The translations under genes were made by a program, and so were the position numbers. 64,000 nt of DNA. It comes from Cytophagaceae bacterium ABcell3. Lineage in GTDB: Bacteria; Bacteroidota; Bacteroidia; Cytophagales; Cytophagaceae. The stretch is from NCBI GenBank assembly GCA_030913385.1, contig CP133159.1, forward strand, positions 1,696,584 through 1,760,583, in the 5' to 3' direction. Below, in pieces: positions 8,708-18,130 of the stretch. Numbering within the stretch: the stretch's first letter is position 1; each line of letters opens with the position of its first letter. Below the pieces are notes generated by a model. That model made no database searches. It had not been told where the DNA came from and saw only the letters and a program-made list of their open reading frames with translations.

Positions 8708-10019
8708 TCACAATTTTCCCTTTATTTTGGATTAGAAAAAGTGCTAAAAGGTAAAATGGCATCAATGGTATTTTATACCTTACTAAAGTTCCGAAGTTTA
8801 CTGTTGAGATACCTACAGCAAAAGCAAACGATAAAGAAAATACTAGGCCAAACACAATGATTGGTTCTTTAAAAATTGCCGTTATTGACTTAATCCCTCT
8901 GTCTTTGATAACTTTAACCGTAAGGAACAGAAATAGTAAGCTTTCTAAAGCTGTAAAGAACATGAGAATGTTATTGGCTTCCCATATATAGGGACGAAAC
9001 AGCGTTACGTTAATGGCGGCAGGGGCTTTCTTCAAAATACCTTGTAAAGAAAACTCTATTTCACCCAAATCATAAAAAGCGCCACCAGATTGCTTACTAA
9101 CATGGCTCAACCACTCTGATGTCATTTGAGAAGTAAGAATTATACTTTCAAGGTTGTAGCGCGAGTTATCCATGGACAGGTTTTTGGCGGATAATATTCC
9201 CATGCCTATGGCAAGGCAGAGTAATAGGGGGGTGAGGATCAGTTTTAGTAATCTGTTTTTTATTTTATAACTGTAATGTGTAAATGCCCAAATGAAAGTG
9301 GCGGGTAGGAAACAAAGTAAAATATATATTTTTACCAAGTAAAGCACATATGCACTTACGATAAGGATTAGGAAAGTTAGAGCCTTTCTGTCTTTGTTCA
9401 CTATTATCTGATAGCAGCTATAAAAGCACCAACCCAAAGCACCCATGGTTATGGAGTCTTTTAAAAGACCTGAGCCCCATAAAAAAACGGAGGGGACAAA
9501 AAACAGCGTAAATGCAAGCTTTTTGTGCAAGTGTGGGTATTTTTCTAGCAATAAAGTAAATATCGCCCAAAAACTGCTAAAAGCGATTAAGCCAAATAAA
9601 ATGCTGTTTAGCGTATAGGTATGAAGTGTGAAAAAGCCGAGGAAGGCGGAGAGTTTCACAATAAAAAAGGAAGCGGGGTCATTGTAAAAAGGTATTTGAA
9701 TAGTGTATTTAGAAGTTTGTGGATTTATGGTTCCGCCGCCCTGTTCAAAAAGTATTTTGAATGCAGTGATAGGCTCTTCCTTAAATGCTTCCCAAATGAT
9801 TCCACTTCCTTTGGTAAAATAAACAAAAGTGTCTCCACCGCCATAATAGAACTGGTAAATAATTCCTAGGAGCAATGCACCCAATACTTTAACACTGACA
9901 GCTGGTATAAAATATTTTTTCTGTATAGGGTCTTTTATATATTTTCTTTTGATTACAAAAAGAATAATATATAAGATTAGTAAGCAAAAAGGGGTTAATA
10001 TGATATCTTTAAATCCCAT
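8685..10019 (-). CDS. Polytopic membrane protein, possible polysaccharide polymerase (Wzy-like)
   Basis: 444 residues with about 10-11 hydrophobic segments and a large polar loop near residues 270-330. FYYGGGDTFVYFTKGSGIIW in the N-terminal third is a conserved feature of a Bacteroidota membrane-protein group that I recall only as hypothetical. Location inside a glycosyltransferase cluster, size and topology suggest a Wzy polymerase or a lipid-carrier enzyme, but no diagnostic motif was seen. It is the only reverse-strand gene of the cluster; its 3' end overlaps the convergent methyltransferase by 23 bp and its 5' end is 48 bp from the divergent glycosyltransferase. Confidence 0.65.
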   Translation of the reverse strand: MGFKDIILTPFCLLILYIILFVIKRKYIKDPIQKKYFIPAVSVKVLGALLLGIIYQFYYGGGDTFVYFTKGSGIIWEAFKEEPITAFKILFEQGGGTINPQTSKYTIQIPFYNDPASFFIVKLSAFLGFFTLHTYTLNSILFGLIAFSSFWAIFTLLLEKYPHLHKKLAFTLFFVPSVFLWGSGLLKDSITMGALGWCFYSCYQIIVNKDRKALTFLILIVSAYVLYLVKIYILLCFLPATFIWAFTHYSYKIKNRLLKLILTPLLLCLAIGMGILSAKNLSMDNSRYNLESIILTSQMTSEWLSHVSKQSGGAFYDLGEIEFSLQGILKKAPAAINVTLFRPYIWEANNILMFFTALESLLFLFLTVKVIKDRGIKSITAIFKEPIIVFGLVFSLSFAFAVGISTVNFGTLVRYKIPLMPFYLLALFLIQNKGKIVTRPSLPR

Positions 10020-10067
10020 TTATACTGGCTGACTCCAGGTTGTGTATCTCTCTAGTAACGAAAAGTT

Positions 10068-11138
10068 GTGCGTAAATTTAAAAAAATAGTTGTTTTTTGT
10101 CCTTACCCAGTCGGTTCAGCGCCAGGGCAGCGGTTTAGATATGAGCAATATCTGGATTTTTTAAAAGAATCCTATGTTTTGGAGATAATTCCTTTTCTTG
10201 ATCAGAAAACAAATGATGTTTTATATAAGTCTGGTCATTATTTTCAAAAACTGATAGGTGTTCTAAAAGGGTTTCTTTTTAGGTTTTTTTCTTTGCCTAA
10301 GGCTATTTCTGCCGACTTTATATTTGTTTTCCGGGAAGCTAGTCCTGTTGGTCTTCCTTTAATAGAGTGGCTTTTGGTTAAAGTGTTTCGAAAGCGCATT
10401 ATTTATGATTTTGACGATGCCATTTGGTTGCCAAATACCTCTACTGAAAACAAGGTGGCCACTTTTTTTAAATTTCATCAAAAAGTGGAATCAATTTGCC
10501 GTTGGTCTTATAAAGTAAGTTGTGGAAATAGGTTTTTAGCTGCCTATGCTTCTAGTTTTAATGATAGCGTTATAGTAAACCCTACGACCATTGATACGCA
10601 AAAACACCACAATCAGCTTAAAGAACAGGCCACAGATAAAGTAGTCATTGGATGGACTGGTACACATTCTACTATTAAATACTTGTCTATCGTAGCACCG
10701 GTACTTGATAAACTATCAAAGAACCTCAATATTGAAATAGTTATCATATGTAACAAGAAGCCCAGTCTTGGGTTTGACTTTACTTTTATCCCATGGACAA
10801 AGGCACAAGAGATTGAGGACTTGCTTAAAATAAATATTGGTATTATGCCTTTGAGCGATGATGAATGGACAAAAGGAAAATGTGGATTCAAGGCTTTGCA
10901 GTATATGGCACTAGGTATACCTGCTGTCGTCTCTCCTGTAGGTGTAAATGTTCAAATCGTTGACCATGCAAAAAATGGCTTTCACTGCAATACAGAAGAG
11001 TCGTGGTACAATACCTTAGTGCGCTTGATAAAGGATGTAGATCTCAGAAGGGAAATAGGCAGAAATGCACGTGAAAAAGTCATTGAAAATTATTCTGTGG
11101 AATCTAATAAAGATAATTTTTTATCTTTGTTCAAATAA
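10068..11138 (+). CDS. GT4-family glycosyltransferase
   Basis: 356 residues, starting with GTG. APGQRFRYEQYL at the N-terminus, IIYDFDDAIWLPN in the middle, and the C-terminal IGWTGTHSTIKYL and KCGFKALQYMALGIPAVVSPVG are hallmarks of a GT-B enzyme group common in Bacteroidota exopolysaccharide loci. The donor-side acidic motif is replaced by KALQYM, as in related family members. It is divergent from the membrane protein (48 bp) and ends only 2 bp before the Lrp/AsnC gene. It closes the polysaccharide cluster. Confidence 0.82.
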   Translation: MRKFKKIVVFCPYPVGSAPGQRFRYEQYLDFLKESYVLEIIPFLDQKTNDVLYKSGHYFQKLIGVLKGFLFRFFSLPKAISADFIFVFREASPVGLPLIEWLLVKVFRKRIIYDFDDAIWLPNTSTENKVATFFKFHQKVESICRWSYKVSCGNRFLAAYASSFNDSVIVNPTTIDTQKHHNQLKEQATDKVVIGWTGTHSTIKYLSIVAPVLDKLSKNLNIEIVIICNKKPSLGFDFTFIPWTKAQEIEDLLKINIGIMPLSDDEWTKGKCGFKALQYMALGIPAVVSPVGVNVQIVDHAKNGFHCNTEESWYNTLVRLIKDVDLRREIGRNAREKVIENYSVESNKDNFLSLFK

Positions 11139-11140
11139 AT

Positions 11141-11620
11141 ATGCCATACATGAAACTTGATGCCATTGACCGCCTTATTCTGGAAAAACTACAGCAGAAT
11201 GCCAAAATTACCAATTCACAACTGGCACAGGAAATAGGGCTTTCGCCGGCACCTACTTTAGAGCGGGTAAGAAAACTTGAAAATTCAGGAATTATAAGAA
11301 GCTATCATGCCGAATTAGATCCTGAAAAAATTGGTCTGGGAGTTACGATCTTTCTTCAGGTGTCATTGTCAGGGCATAAGAAAAACCAAATTATGTCCTT
11401 TATAGAGAAAATCAAGGTGATACAAGAAGTGATCGAATGTCACCACATTACAGGTACTGGCGATTTTTTGTTGAAGGTGATCACTCGCGATATGGCTTCT
11501 TACCAATCGCTTATTTTGGATAAGTTAGTGGATATAGAAGAAATAGGGAACATGCAGTCTATGGTGGCACTTTCTACCTTCAAAGATTCAAAAGTTATGC
11601 CCTTTATGGATAAAGCTTAG
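11141..11620 (+). CDS. Lrp/AsnC-family transcriptional regulator
   Basis: 159 residues. The N-terminal winged helix (about 4-60) reads LDAIDRLILEKLQQNAKITN then LAQEIGLSPAPTLERVRKLE, the usual HTH_AsnC pattern. The C-terminal RAM/ACT-like ligand domain (about 70-145) contains CHHITGTGDFLLKV. These proteins form octamers and respond to amino acids. The start could also be ATG 11150. It follows the glycosyltransferase by 2 bp but is functionally unrelated, so read-through transcription is likely. The gene on its 3' side is convergent and overlaps by 4 bp. The ligand is not predictable. Confidence 0.88.
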   Translation: MPYMKLDAIDRLILEKLQQNAKITNSQLAQEIGLSPAPTLERVRKLENSGIIRSYHAELDPEKIGLGVTIFLQVSLSGHKKNQIMSFIEKIKVIQEVIECHHITGTGDFLLKVITRDMASYQSLILDKLVDIEEIGNMQSMVALSTFKDSKVMPFMDKA

Positions 11621-12807
11621 TCACTCCACTGTTTCTTGTACTTTCTTTTAGAGTTTTTCTTGGCTTGCCTGTACATGTCAGTGTCCTTGTAGCTTTTACC
11701 TGTGTTTTTCTTGATGGTTTTATAGTAAGCATGAGCAGCCTCATAGTCGCCTTCCTTTTCGGCTATTTTTGCTAGGCCGGCTAAGGAGTACAGGTAGTAA
11801 CCTTGACTGGTGGCACCTATTTTTTCTGCATAATAAACGGCTTTTTCGTAATATTTTTTTGCTTTTACCGAGTCGTTGTGAAGTTTTTCGTTGATAAACC
11901 CAAGGAAATATCCTGCATAACGTCCACCGGTTTCATCATAGCCTGGCATTCCTTGCTCGAGTTTTTCTAAAATATCTTTAGATATAGCTTCTGTTTCAGC
12001 CATGTGACCTGTTCTGAATGCAAAAAGTGCATAATAACGCGCAAAATAACCGTTGTCAGGAAAAGTATTTGCCAAATATCTGGCAATTGGAAGCCCATCG
12101 TTGTATTGGTCGTCGAGATAGTGAATTTTTAGGAGTTGATATTGTGCTTCTGTACGGGTATAGAACGCAAACCTAGAAACCTCCTTTAACTGCTCTTTGC
12201 CCAGCTCTTGGTCTCCATTAGGGAAAAATACCAAAATTGGCCTTAGAAGGGGATATTCTTGTTTGATCCATTCTGAGTAATAATTGATAATGGCAGTTCC
12301 GTAAAGAAACTCAGGACTTAAATCGTTGTTGTCGTTCATGTCCTTAATAAAACCTAAAGCTTTACTTCCAGCATAGGTGGCTTTAGAGTATTTTTTCCTA
12401 TATCCATAAAGTTCTGCCTTAAAGCCATAGGCGGCACCAAGGAAAAAGATGGCTTCATAGTTTTCTTTGTCTTTTTTGTAAAGTTTTTCAGCGGCTGTTA
12501 TTGAAGAGTCCATGTAAGCCAAGAAGCGGTCGTCATAATCTTTAACGTCGGTATCCGGTAAAATTCTCCACCATGTGCTCAAGCCCATGAGAAAATAGGG
12601 CATTGGATGATCTGGGTAGGTCTGGCGAAATTCAGTAAATTTCTTTTCTGCTTCCTCAAATTTGAAATTGTACAGCTGATTTACTGCGTCCGTGGCTTCT
12701 ATCTGTATATCAATGTCAGACAAGAGCATATCAGGCTGTGTCTCCTGAGCTTTTGTCACAGAGATGTTTAAAAAAATGACTGATATTAGAAGAAGGAAAT
12801 GGGGCAT
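11617..12807 (-). CDS. Secreted tetratricopeptide-repeat protein
   Basis: 396 residues from ATG 12807, chosen because it begins the signal peptide MPHFLLLISVIFLNISVTKAQ. A longer frame reaching 12945 would overlap the divergent peptidase start and lacks a signal. After cleavage near AQ|ET the protein is a string of helical pairs with TPR spacing (for example AEKKFTEFRQTYPDHPMPYF and AKKYYEKAVYYAEKIG) and ends in a basic tail (KKNSKRKYKKQW). Such proteins act as periplasmic scaffolds. No enzymatic motif is present and the partner is unknown. Confidence 0.75.
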   Translation of the reverse strand: MPHFLLLISVIFLNISVTKAQETQPDMLLSDIDIQIEATDAVNQLYNFKFEEAEKKFTEFRQTYPDHPMPYFLMGLSTWWRILPDTDVKDYDDRFLAYMDSSITAAEKLYKKDKENYEAIFFLGAAYGFKAELYGYRKKYSKATYAGSKALGFIKDMNDNNDLSPEFLYGTAIINYYSEWIKQEYPLLRPILVFFPNGDQELGKEQLKEVSRFAFYTRTEAQYQLLKIHYLDDQYNDGLPIARYLANTFPDNGYFARYYALFAFRTGHMAETEAISKDILEKLEQGMPGYDETGGRYAGYFLGFINEKLHNDSVKAKKYYEKAVYYAEKIGATSQGYYLYSLAGLAKIAEKEGDYEAAHAYYKTIKKNTGKSYKDTDMYRQAKKNSKRKYKKQWSD

Positions 12808-12912
12808 CAGTGCAAATTTATTTAAAAATATTACTAAACTTAACGAATGGTTTCTGTTTTTGTTGTTAATATGCCAATTTTGCTTTTCTAACTGACATAA
12901 TAGTGATTTTTT

Positions 12913-13836
12913 ATGAAACTCCTGCATAAACTTTGCTCCATTCATGCACCTTCTGGCAACGAAGGGGCTTTAAAGGACTTTATAATTGAATATGTTGAAC
13001 AAAATAGCAACACTTGGAAAACTAAACCAGTGATTGTTGCTGCTGATGAAGAAATTCATGATGCCGTATTGCTCGTTTTTGGCAAGCCGCGTACTGCTGT
13101 TTTTGCTCATATAGATTCTATTGGCTATACAGTTCGTTATAACAATGAACTGGTGCCAATTGGTTCTCCTCATGCTGAATCAGCGGCAATGCTCGTTGGA
13201 AAAGATGCGGAAGGGGAGATTAAAGGGAAATTGAAGTGTGAGGAAACCGAAGAGGGTGAAAAATTGGTTCTGGATTTTAACAGGCAAGTAGCACGTGGCA
13301 CCGATTTGGTTTTTGAGTGCGACTTTAGGGAAACAGAAGAATATGTGCAGTCGTGCTATATGGATAATCGGCTAGGTGTATGGAATGCCCTGAAGTTGGC
13401 TGAAACTTTGGAAGATGGTGTCATTGCTTTTTCATGTTATGAAGAACATGGAGGAGGTTCGGTATCTATTTTGTCTAAGTATATTTATGAGAAATATTCC
13501 ATCAAACAAGCGCTGATATCGGATATCACGTGGGTTACGGACGGTGTATTTGCAGGGAAAGGCGTTGCCGTTTCCTTGAGGGACAGAGGGATTCCCCGTA
13601 AAAAATTTGTTGACAAGGTTCTTGCGCTGGCCAATGCTTCTGGAGTGCCGTTTCAGCTTGAGGTAGAGGGAGCCGGAGGAAGTGATGGCAAAGAGGTACA
13701 AGCCTCTCCATATCCAATAGATTGGTGTTTTATAGGAGCGCCAGAAGCCAATGTCCATAGCCCGGATGAACTGGTGCACAAAAGGGACATCAGCAGTATG
13801 CTGAATATGTATATTTATTTAATGAAACATCTGTAA
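12913..13836 (+). CDS. M42-family (glutamyl aminopeptidase-like) metallopeptidase
   Basis: 307 residues. Metal-site motifs in order are [10 protein letters not shown] (first His), [13 protein letters not shown] (bridging Asp), CYEEHGGGS (catalytic Glu pair), [10 protein letters not shown], and EANVHSPDE (last His). These define the M42/M28-type cocatalytic zinc aminopeptidases that trim peptides in the cytoplasm. It is slightly shorter than typical M42 enzymes (about 340-360), which may reflect a reduced dimerisation insert. It is 3 bp upstream of hpt and 105 bp from the divergent TPR gene, so its promoter probably drives hpt too. Confidence 0.82.
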   Translation: MKLLHKLCSIHAPSGNEGALKDFIIEYVEQNSNTWKTKPVIVAADEEIHDAVLLVFGKPRTAVFAHIDSIGYTVRYNNELVPIGSPHAESAAMLVGKDAEGEIKGKLKCEETEEGEKLVLDFNRQVARGTDLVFECDFRETEEYVQSCYMDNRLGVWNALKLAETLEDGVIAFSCYEEHGGGSVSILSKYIYEKYSIKQALISDITWVTDGVFAGKGVAVSLRDRGIPRKKFVDKVLALANASGVPFQLEVEGAGGSDGKEVQASPYPIDWCFIGAPEANVHSPDELVHKRDISSMLNMYIYLMKHL

Positions 13837-13839
13837 CCT

Positions 13840-14367
13840 ATGAAAGTAAAGGATCGGGAGTTTGAAGTATTTATTGACAGGGAAAACATTGCCAAAAGGG
13901 TAAAAGAATTAGGCAATGTTATTTCAAAAGAATATGAGGGGCTGGAGCCAATTTTTGTGGTGGTGCTCAATGGGGGCTTTATGTTTGCTTCTGATTTGCT
14001 GAAAGAAGTTAGTATTCCTTGTCATGTTTCTTTTGTGAAGGTTTCTTCCTGGCACGGCATTGAAAGCTCTGGATCTGTAAAAAAATTACTGGGCTTGCAA
14101 GAGGATATTAAGGGAAAACATATTATTGTTGTTGATGACATAGTTGATACGGGGCTGACGATGAAAGAAATTATTGAAGACCTGAGAAAAGAAGAACCCG
14201 CATCTATAGAGATAGCTTCTTTTATTATTAAGCCTGAAGCTTTGAGTCATCCCATCGAGACCAAATATGTGGGTTTTACCATTCCTGAGCACTTTATTTT
14301 AGGTTATGGACTGGATTATGAAGGGCTGGGGAGAAATCTTAAAGATATATACCGCCTAAAAAGCTGA
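13840..14367 (+). CDS. hpt: Hypoxanthine phosphoribosyltransferase
   Basis: 175 residues, the normal length. The PRPP-binding motif VVDDIVDTG lies at 97-105, preceded by the loop VLNGGFMFA (42-50), and GLDYEGLGRNL near the C-terminus is the usual base-recognition end of HPRT enzymes. It salvages hypoxanthine and guanine to IMP and GMP using PRPP. It follows the M42 peptidase by 3 bp and precedes adk by 49 bp; the hpt-adk-obg order is common in Bacteroidota. Confidence 0.93.
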   Translation: MKVKDREFEVFIDRENIAKRVKELGNVISKEYEGLEPIFVVVLNGGFMFASDLLKEVSIPCHVSFVKVSSWHGIESSGSVKKLLGLQEDIKGKHIIVVDDIVDTGLTMKEIIEDLRKEEPASIEIASFIIKPEALSHPIETKYVGFTIPEHFILGYGLDYEGLGRNLKDIYRLKS

Positions 14368-14416
14368 TTTTTTTCATTAAATGCCTTATTTTTGGGTTTC
14401 ATAAAACTTTTTCCAT

Positions 14417-14992
14417 ATGTTAAACCTTGTTTTGTTTGGACCTCCAGGAGCTGGTAAGGGTACTCAGAGTCAGAAACTTGTTGAGAAATATAACCTTGTG
14501 CACCTGTCTACTGGTGATTTGCTAAGAAGTGAAATTGCTGCTGAAACTTCATTGGGGCTAGACGCTAAAAAATTTATTGATAGCGGAATTCTTGTTCCTG
14601 ACGATGTAGTTATTGGAATGATTGAAAATAAAATTAAAAGCAATTCAGATGCTGAAGGGTTTATTTTTGACGGATTTCCACGTACAGTAGTACAAGCGGG
14701 AAAACTTGATCAAATTTGTTATAACTTGGGTATGGAAATATCTGGTATGATTTCTTTGGAAGTAGATGAAGAAGAATTGGCCAAGAGAATTGCCGAAAGG
14801 AGCAAGACTTCAGGCCGTACCGATGACCAAGATCCTGAGTTGATTAAACAAAGAATTGCTGAATACAATATCAAAACAGCGCCTGTGGCAGATTATTATG
14901 CCAAGAAGAATAAGTACCACAAAGTCGATGGTATGAAGGCAATTGATGAAGTTTTTGCAGAAACTTGTCAAGTTGTTGATAAGCTTAAATAA
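14417..14992 (+). CDS. adk: Adenylate kinase
   Basis: 191 residues. P-loop GPPGAGKGTQ at 8-17, AMP-site GFPRT near residue 85, and a short LID (SKTSGRTDDQ) without zinc cysteines, as in other Bacteroidota short-LID kinases. It interconverts ATP + AMP with 2 ADP. A candidate -7 box TATTTTTG at 14387-14394 lies in the 49-bp gap after hpt, with no clear -33 element at the right distance. It is followed by a 224-bp spacer before obg. Confidence 0.95.
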   Translation: MLNLVLFGPPGAGKGTQSQKLVEKYNLVHLSTGDLLRSEIAAETSLGLDAKKFIDSGILVPDDVVIGMIENKIKSNSDAEGFIFDGFPRTVVQAGKLDQICYNLGMEISGMISLEVDEEELAKRIAERSKTSGRTDDQDPELIKQRIAEYNIKTAPVADYYAKKNKYHKVDGMKAIDEVFAETCQVVDKLK

Positions 14993-15216
14993 CTTCACAT
15001 TATAAAGTGCTGTTGCAATAAAATCCTGTGCTTGTTAAAACCGGATTATGCGATGGGTTTGTTATGATTGGCAAAGAATTTACGTCAAATCGTTGGCGGG
15101 AATATTGAAACTGTTTGTCAGGCATGGCTGAATCTTGTGTATACTTTGGAAGTTAAAACGGGCACAGGATTTTTCATTCATATTAAAAAAACACACTAAA
15201 AGAAGGGATAAAATAA

Positions 15217-16209
15217 GTGGAAGGTGGAAATTTTATAGATTACGTAAAAATAAACTGTCGCTCAGGAGCGGGTGGGGCTGGATCTGCCCATTTCCGGAGA
15301 GAAAAGCATGTGGCCAAAGGTGGCCCTGACGGCGGTGACGGTGGACGTGGAGGGCATATTATTCTTAAAGGCAACTCTCAGCTTTGGACTTTGCTACACC
15401 TTAAGTACCGTAAACATATCATTGCGGAAAACGGCGGTAATGGACAAGGGCAAAAAAAGAAAGGCGCAGACGGAGATGACGTAATCATAGAAGTGCCGGT
15501 AGGTACTGTGGCAAAGCATGCGGAAACAGACGAAGTGTTGTTGGAAATTGCTGAAGATGGACAGGAAGAAGTGCTGATGCCAGGCGGCCGAGGCGGATTG
15601 GGTAATGACCATTTTAAAAGCCCGACAAATCAAGCACCAAGGTACGCCCAGCCAGGAGAGCCAGGTATGAATGAATGGATTGTGCTGGAATTAAAACTTT
15701 TGGCAGACGTAGGACTTGTTGGGTTCCCCAATGCAGGAAAGTCTACGCTTTTGTCAAAGGTGTCTGCCGCTAAGCCCAAGATCGGAGATTATCCTTTTAC
15801 CACGCTTGTTCCTAACCTAGGTGTGGTTTCCTACAGGGACTATAAATCATTTGTTATAGCAGATATACCAGGGTTGATAGAAGGTGCCTCGGAAGGGAAG
15901 GGACTGGGGATTAGGTTTTTAAGGCATATAGAGAGGAATGCGGTGCTTTTATTCCTCGTATCTGCTGATAGCGAAGATATTTTAGAGGCATATAATGTAC
16001 TTTTGAATGAGTTGGAGAGGTATAACCCTGAACTTTTGGATAAGCAAAGGGTATTGGGTATCTCCAAAATTGATTTGCTGCCTGAGGAAGAAAAAGAGTC
16101 TTTAAAAACTAAACTTCCCAATGATATTCCTGTAGTTCTTTTTTCTTCAGTTTCGGAAGTTGGGCTCCAGGAACTGAAAGATACATTGTGGAAAGTTTTA
16201 CAGGATTAA
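15217..16209 (+). CDS. obg: Obg-family GTPase
   Basis: 330 residues. The glycine-rich Obg fold occupies about 1-158 ([21 protein letters not shown]). The G domain follows with G1 GFPNAGKST at 169-177, G3 DIPGLIEG from 216, and a G4 variant SKID. There is no C-terminal OCT domain, as is usual in this phylum. It acts in 50S ribosome assembly and stringent signalling. The start is GTG 15217, matching the normal family N-terminus (M[10 protein letters not shown]), with AGAAGGGATA upstream as a possible ribosome-binding site. Confidence 0.95.
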   Translation: MEGGNFIDYVKINCRSGAGGAGSAHFRREKHVAKGGPDGGDGGRGGHIILKGNSQLWTLLHLKYRKHIIAENGGNGQGQKKKGADGDDVIIEVPVGTVAKHAETDEVLLEIAEDGQEEVLMPGGRGGLGNDHFKSPTNQAPRYAQPGEPGMNEWIVLELKLLADVGLVGFPNAGKSTLLSKVSAAKPKIGDYPFTTLVPNLGVVSYRDYKSFVIADIPGLIEGASEGKGLGIRFLRHIERNAVLLFLVSADSEDILEAYNVLLNELERYNPELLDKQRVLGISKIDLLPEEEKESLKTKLPNDIPVVLFSSVSEVGLQELKDTLWKVLQD

Positions 16210-16210
16210 T

Positions 16211-16255
16211 GTCAAAATGTCATAGTTTTTGACACTGGCAGGTTTATTGATGAAT
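16211..16255 (+). promoter_or_regulatory. Candidate heat-shock control region of grpE-dnaJ
   Basis: Just after the obg stop are three short half-sites, GTCA-AAA-TGTCA at 16211-16221 and TTGACA near 16229-16234, followed by CTGGCAGG and TTGATG. Half-sites of the TGNCA type upstream of chaperone genes recur in Bacteroidota as I recall them, and the grpE-dnaJ operon starts at 16282. The TGGCA...TTGA pair also loosely resembles a sigma-54 promoter but has GA instead of GC at the -12 position. The sequence is seen directly; the function is inferred. Confidence 0.35.
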
Positions 16256-16281
16256 TTAATAAAAGATTTAAAAGAAGAGCT

Positions 16282-16866
16282 ATGATGAACGAGCAAGAAG
16301 AAAATTCTTCAAAACATAAGGAATCTACAGAAGAAGAACAGGAACAGGCTGTAAATGAGGCAGCGGAAGAGCAAGAAGCGCCTTCTGAAGAAGGTCAGGA
16401 AAGTGCCGAAGAAGAGAGTGTGTTAGATGTGCTTAAGCGTGAAAACGCGGAACTTAAAGATAAATTTCTTCGGTTATATTCAGAGTTTGAAAACTTTCGC
16501 AGAAGGACTTCTAAAGAGAAGTCCGACTTGATAAAAAGTGCTAGCGAGGGTGTCATATCTTCTTTGCTTCCTGTGGTAGATGATTTTGAAAGGGCAATGA
16601 AGTCTATGGAAGAAATAGATGATAATGACCCTGTGAAAGAAGGTGTAATTCTTATACATAATAAATTTTATAAAATACTGGAAAGCAAAGGCCTTAAACC
16701 TATGAATGCCCAGGGGCAAGAGTTTAATAGTGAAATACATGAAGCTATTACCAATATTCCTGCGCCTTCTGATGACCTGAAAGGGAAAGTGGTAGACGAG
16801 GTTGAAAAAGGGTATTATCTAAATGATAAGGTAATTCGATTTGCAAAGGTAGTAATTGGTGCATAA
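16282..16866 (+). CDS. grpE: GrpE nucleotide exchange factor
   Basis: 194 residues. The first 50 are very acidic and glutamate-rich (likely disordered), then a long coiled coil (about 55-110) with ENFRRRTSKEK, and the C-terminal beta domain with NSEIHEAIT and KVVDEVEKGYYLNDKVIRFAKVVIG, the GrpE signature. It releases ADP from DnaK. ATG 16282 or the adjacent ATG 16285 could start translation. It is 3 bp upstream of dnaJ and forms the usual stress operon; dnaK is not in the window. Confidence 0.95.
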   Translation: MMNEQEENSSKHKESTEEEQEQAVNEAAEEQEAPSEEGQESAEEESVLDVLKRENAELKDKFLRLYSEFENFRRRTSKEKSDLIKSASEGVISSLLPVVDDFERAMKSMEEIDDNDPVKEGVILIHNKFYKILESKGLKPMNAQGQEFNSEIHEAITNIPAPSDDLKGKVVDEVEKGYYLNDKVIRFAKVVIGA

Positions 16867-16869
16867 GCA

Positions 16870-18018
16870 ATGGCTAATAAAAGAGACTATTATGAAGTTC
16901 TTGGCGTAAGTAAATCTGCCAGTCCGGAAGAGATTAAAAAAGCTTATCGTAAGATAGCTATTAAGTTTCATCCAGACAAAAATCCAGATGACCCTACCGC
17001 TGAGGACAAATTTAAAGAGGCTGCGGAAGCCTATGAAGTATTAAGTAATCCTGAAAAAAGACAGCGTTACGACCAGTTTGGCCATCAAGGTGTTGGTGGT
17101 GGAGGCTACGGCGGTGGCGGTATGAATATGGATGACATATTCTCGCAGTTTGGCGATATTTTCGGAGGGGGCAACCCTTTTGAAAGCTTCTTTGGTGGTG
17201 GCGGTGGCAGAGGCGGTGGACGCGCTGCCAGAAGAGGGTCAAACCTTAGGATCAAGCTTAAGTTGAACCTGGAAGAAATTGCCAACGGCGCTGAAAAGAA
17301 AATTAAGGTCAAAAGGTATGTCGCTTGCGATAGCTGTGGTGGTAATGGTGCCCTAAACGGTACTTCCCTGACTACTTGTTCTACTTGTAACGGAACCGGT
17401 CAGATTAGAAAAGTGGTCAATACCATGCTCGGACAAATGGTTTCTGCATCTACTTGTCCTGCATGTAATGGAGAGGGTACCCAAATCAGCCAAAGGTGTA
17501 CTACATGTAATGGCGACGGCAGGCTTCAGAAAGAAGAAGTAATTAACATCCGAATCCCTGCCGGTGTGGCGGAAGGTATGCAGCTTTCAATGAGTGGCAA
17601 AGGTAATGTGCCTCCTAAAGGCGGTATGGCTGGTGACTTGCTTATTGTTATTGAGGAAGAAGAACATGAGTTGCTAAAACGTGATGGAAATAACATCGTT
17701 TATGACCTTTATATCAGCTTTGTAGACGCAGCTCTTGGAACTAGTGTAGAAGTTCCTACAATTGATGGTAAGGTTAAAATAAAAATTGAATCAGGTACAC
17801 AAAGCGGTAAAATACTTCGTCTTAAAGGAAAAGGTATCAAAGATATCAATGGGTATGACAAAGGTGACCAACTGATACATGTAAATGTCTGGACACCACA
17901 GACACTTACCCGTGATGAAAAAGAAATGCTCGAAAGATTAAAAGATAGCGATAACTTTAAGCCTGCTCCTGGAAAAAATGAGAAAGGTTTCTTTCAGAAA
18001 ATGAAAGAGTATTTTTAA
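16870..18018 (+). CDS. dnaJ: Chaperone protein DnaJ
   Basis: 382 residues with full type I architecture: J domain 1-70 with HPD at 34-36, a Gly/Phe region (about 76-120), four zinc repeats ([32 protein letters not shown]) and the C-terminal peptide-binding domains. It delivers substrates to DnaK and stimulates its ATPase. It sits 3 bp after grpE and is followed by a strong terminator at 18081-18108, so this is the operon end. A second, zinc-free DnaJ homologue is at 41253-42134. Confidence 0.96.
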   Translation: MANKRDYYEVLGVSKSASPEEIKKAYRKIAIKFHPDKNPDDPTAEDKFKEAAEAYEVLSNPEKRQRYDQFGHQGVGGGGYGGGGMNMDDIFSQFGDIFGGGNPFESFFGGGGGRGGGRAARRGSNLRIKLKLNLEEIANGAEKKIKVKRYVACDSCGGNGALNGTSLTTCSTCNGTGQIRKVVNTMLGQMVSASTCPACNGEGTQISQRCTTCNGDGRLQKEEVINIRIPAGVAEGMQLSMSGKGNVPPKGGMAGDLLIVIEEEEHELLKRDGNNIVYDLYISFVDAALGTSVEVPTIDGKVKIKIESGTQSGKILRLKGKGIKDINGYDKGDQLIHVNVWTPQTLTRDEKEMLERLKDSDNFKPAPGKNEKGFFQKMKEYF

Positions 18019-18080
18019 CCTGAAAGATGCAATCGAAAGTTGTATCTTAATAAACAGTGGTTTTTATATTTATTTAACAA

Positions 18081-18108
18081 AAAAAGAGGCTTCCCGGCCT
18101 CTTTTTTT
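18081..18108 (+). terminator. Rho-independent terminator after dnaJ
   Basis: The arms AAAAAGAGGC and GCCTCTTTTT flank a six-base loop and are followed by further T residues. It ends the grpE-dnaJ operon and, read on the other strand (A-tract/T-tract symmetry), can also stop the convergent enoyl-CoA hydratase transcript. Confidence 0.85.
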
Positions 18109-18130
18109 GTTTATGATTCTGTATGTCTCT

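Noticed and set aside
11617-12945. Longer 442-codon start for the TPR protein
   Set aside because: The extra 46 residues lack a signal, overlap the divergent peptidase start, and the signal peptide begins at ATG 12807.
16237-16255. Sigma-54 promoter before grpE
   Set aside because: The -24 GG is present but the -12 element reads GA, not GC, so the call is not supported; kept only as a note in the regulatory feature.
18001-18040. Possible reverse-strand copy of the dispersed repeat near the dnaJ stop
   Set aside because: Only AACCTGAAAGATGCA is similar, with several mismatches, and part of it overlaps the dnaJ stop; not above chance.
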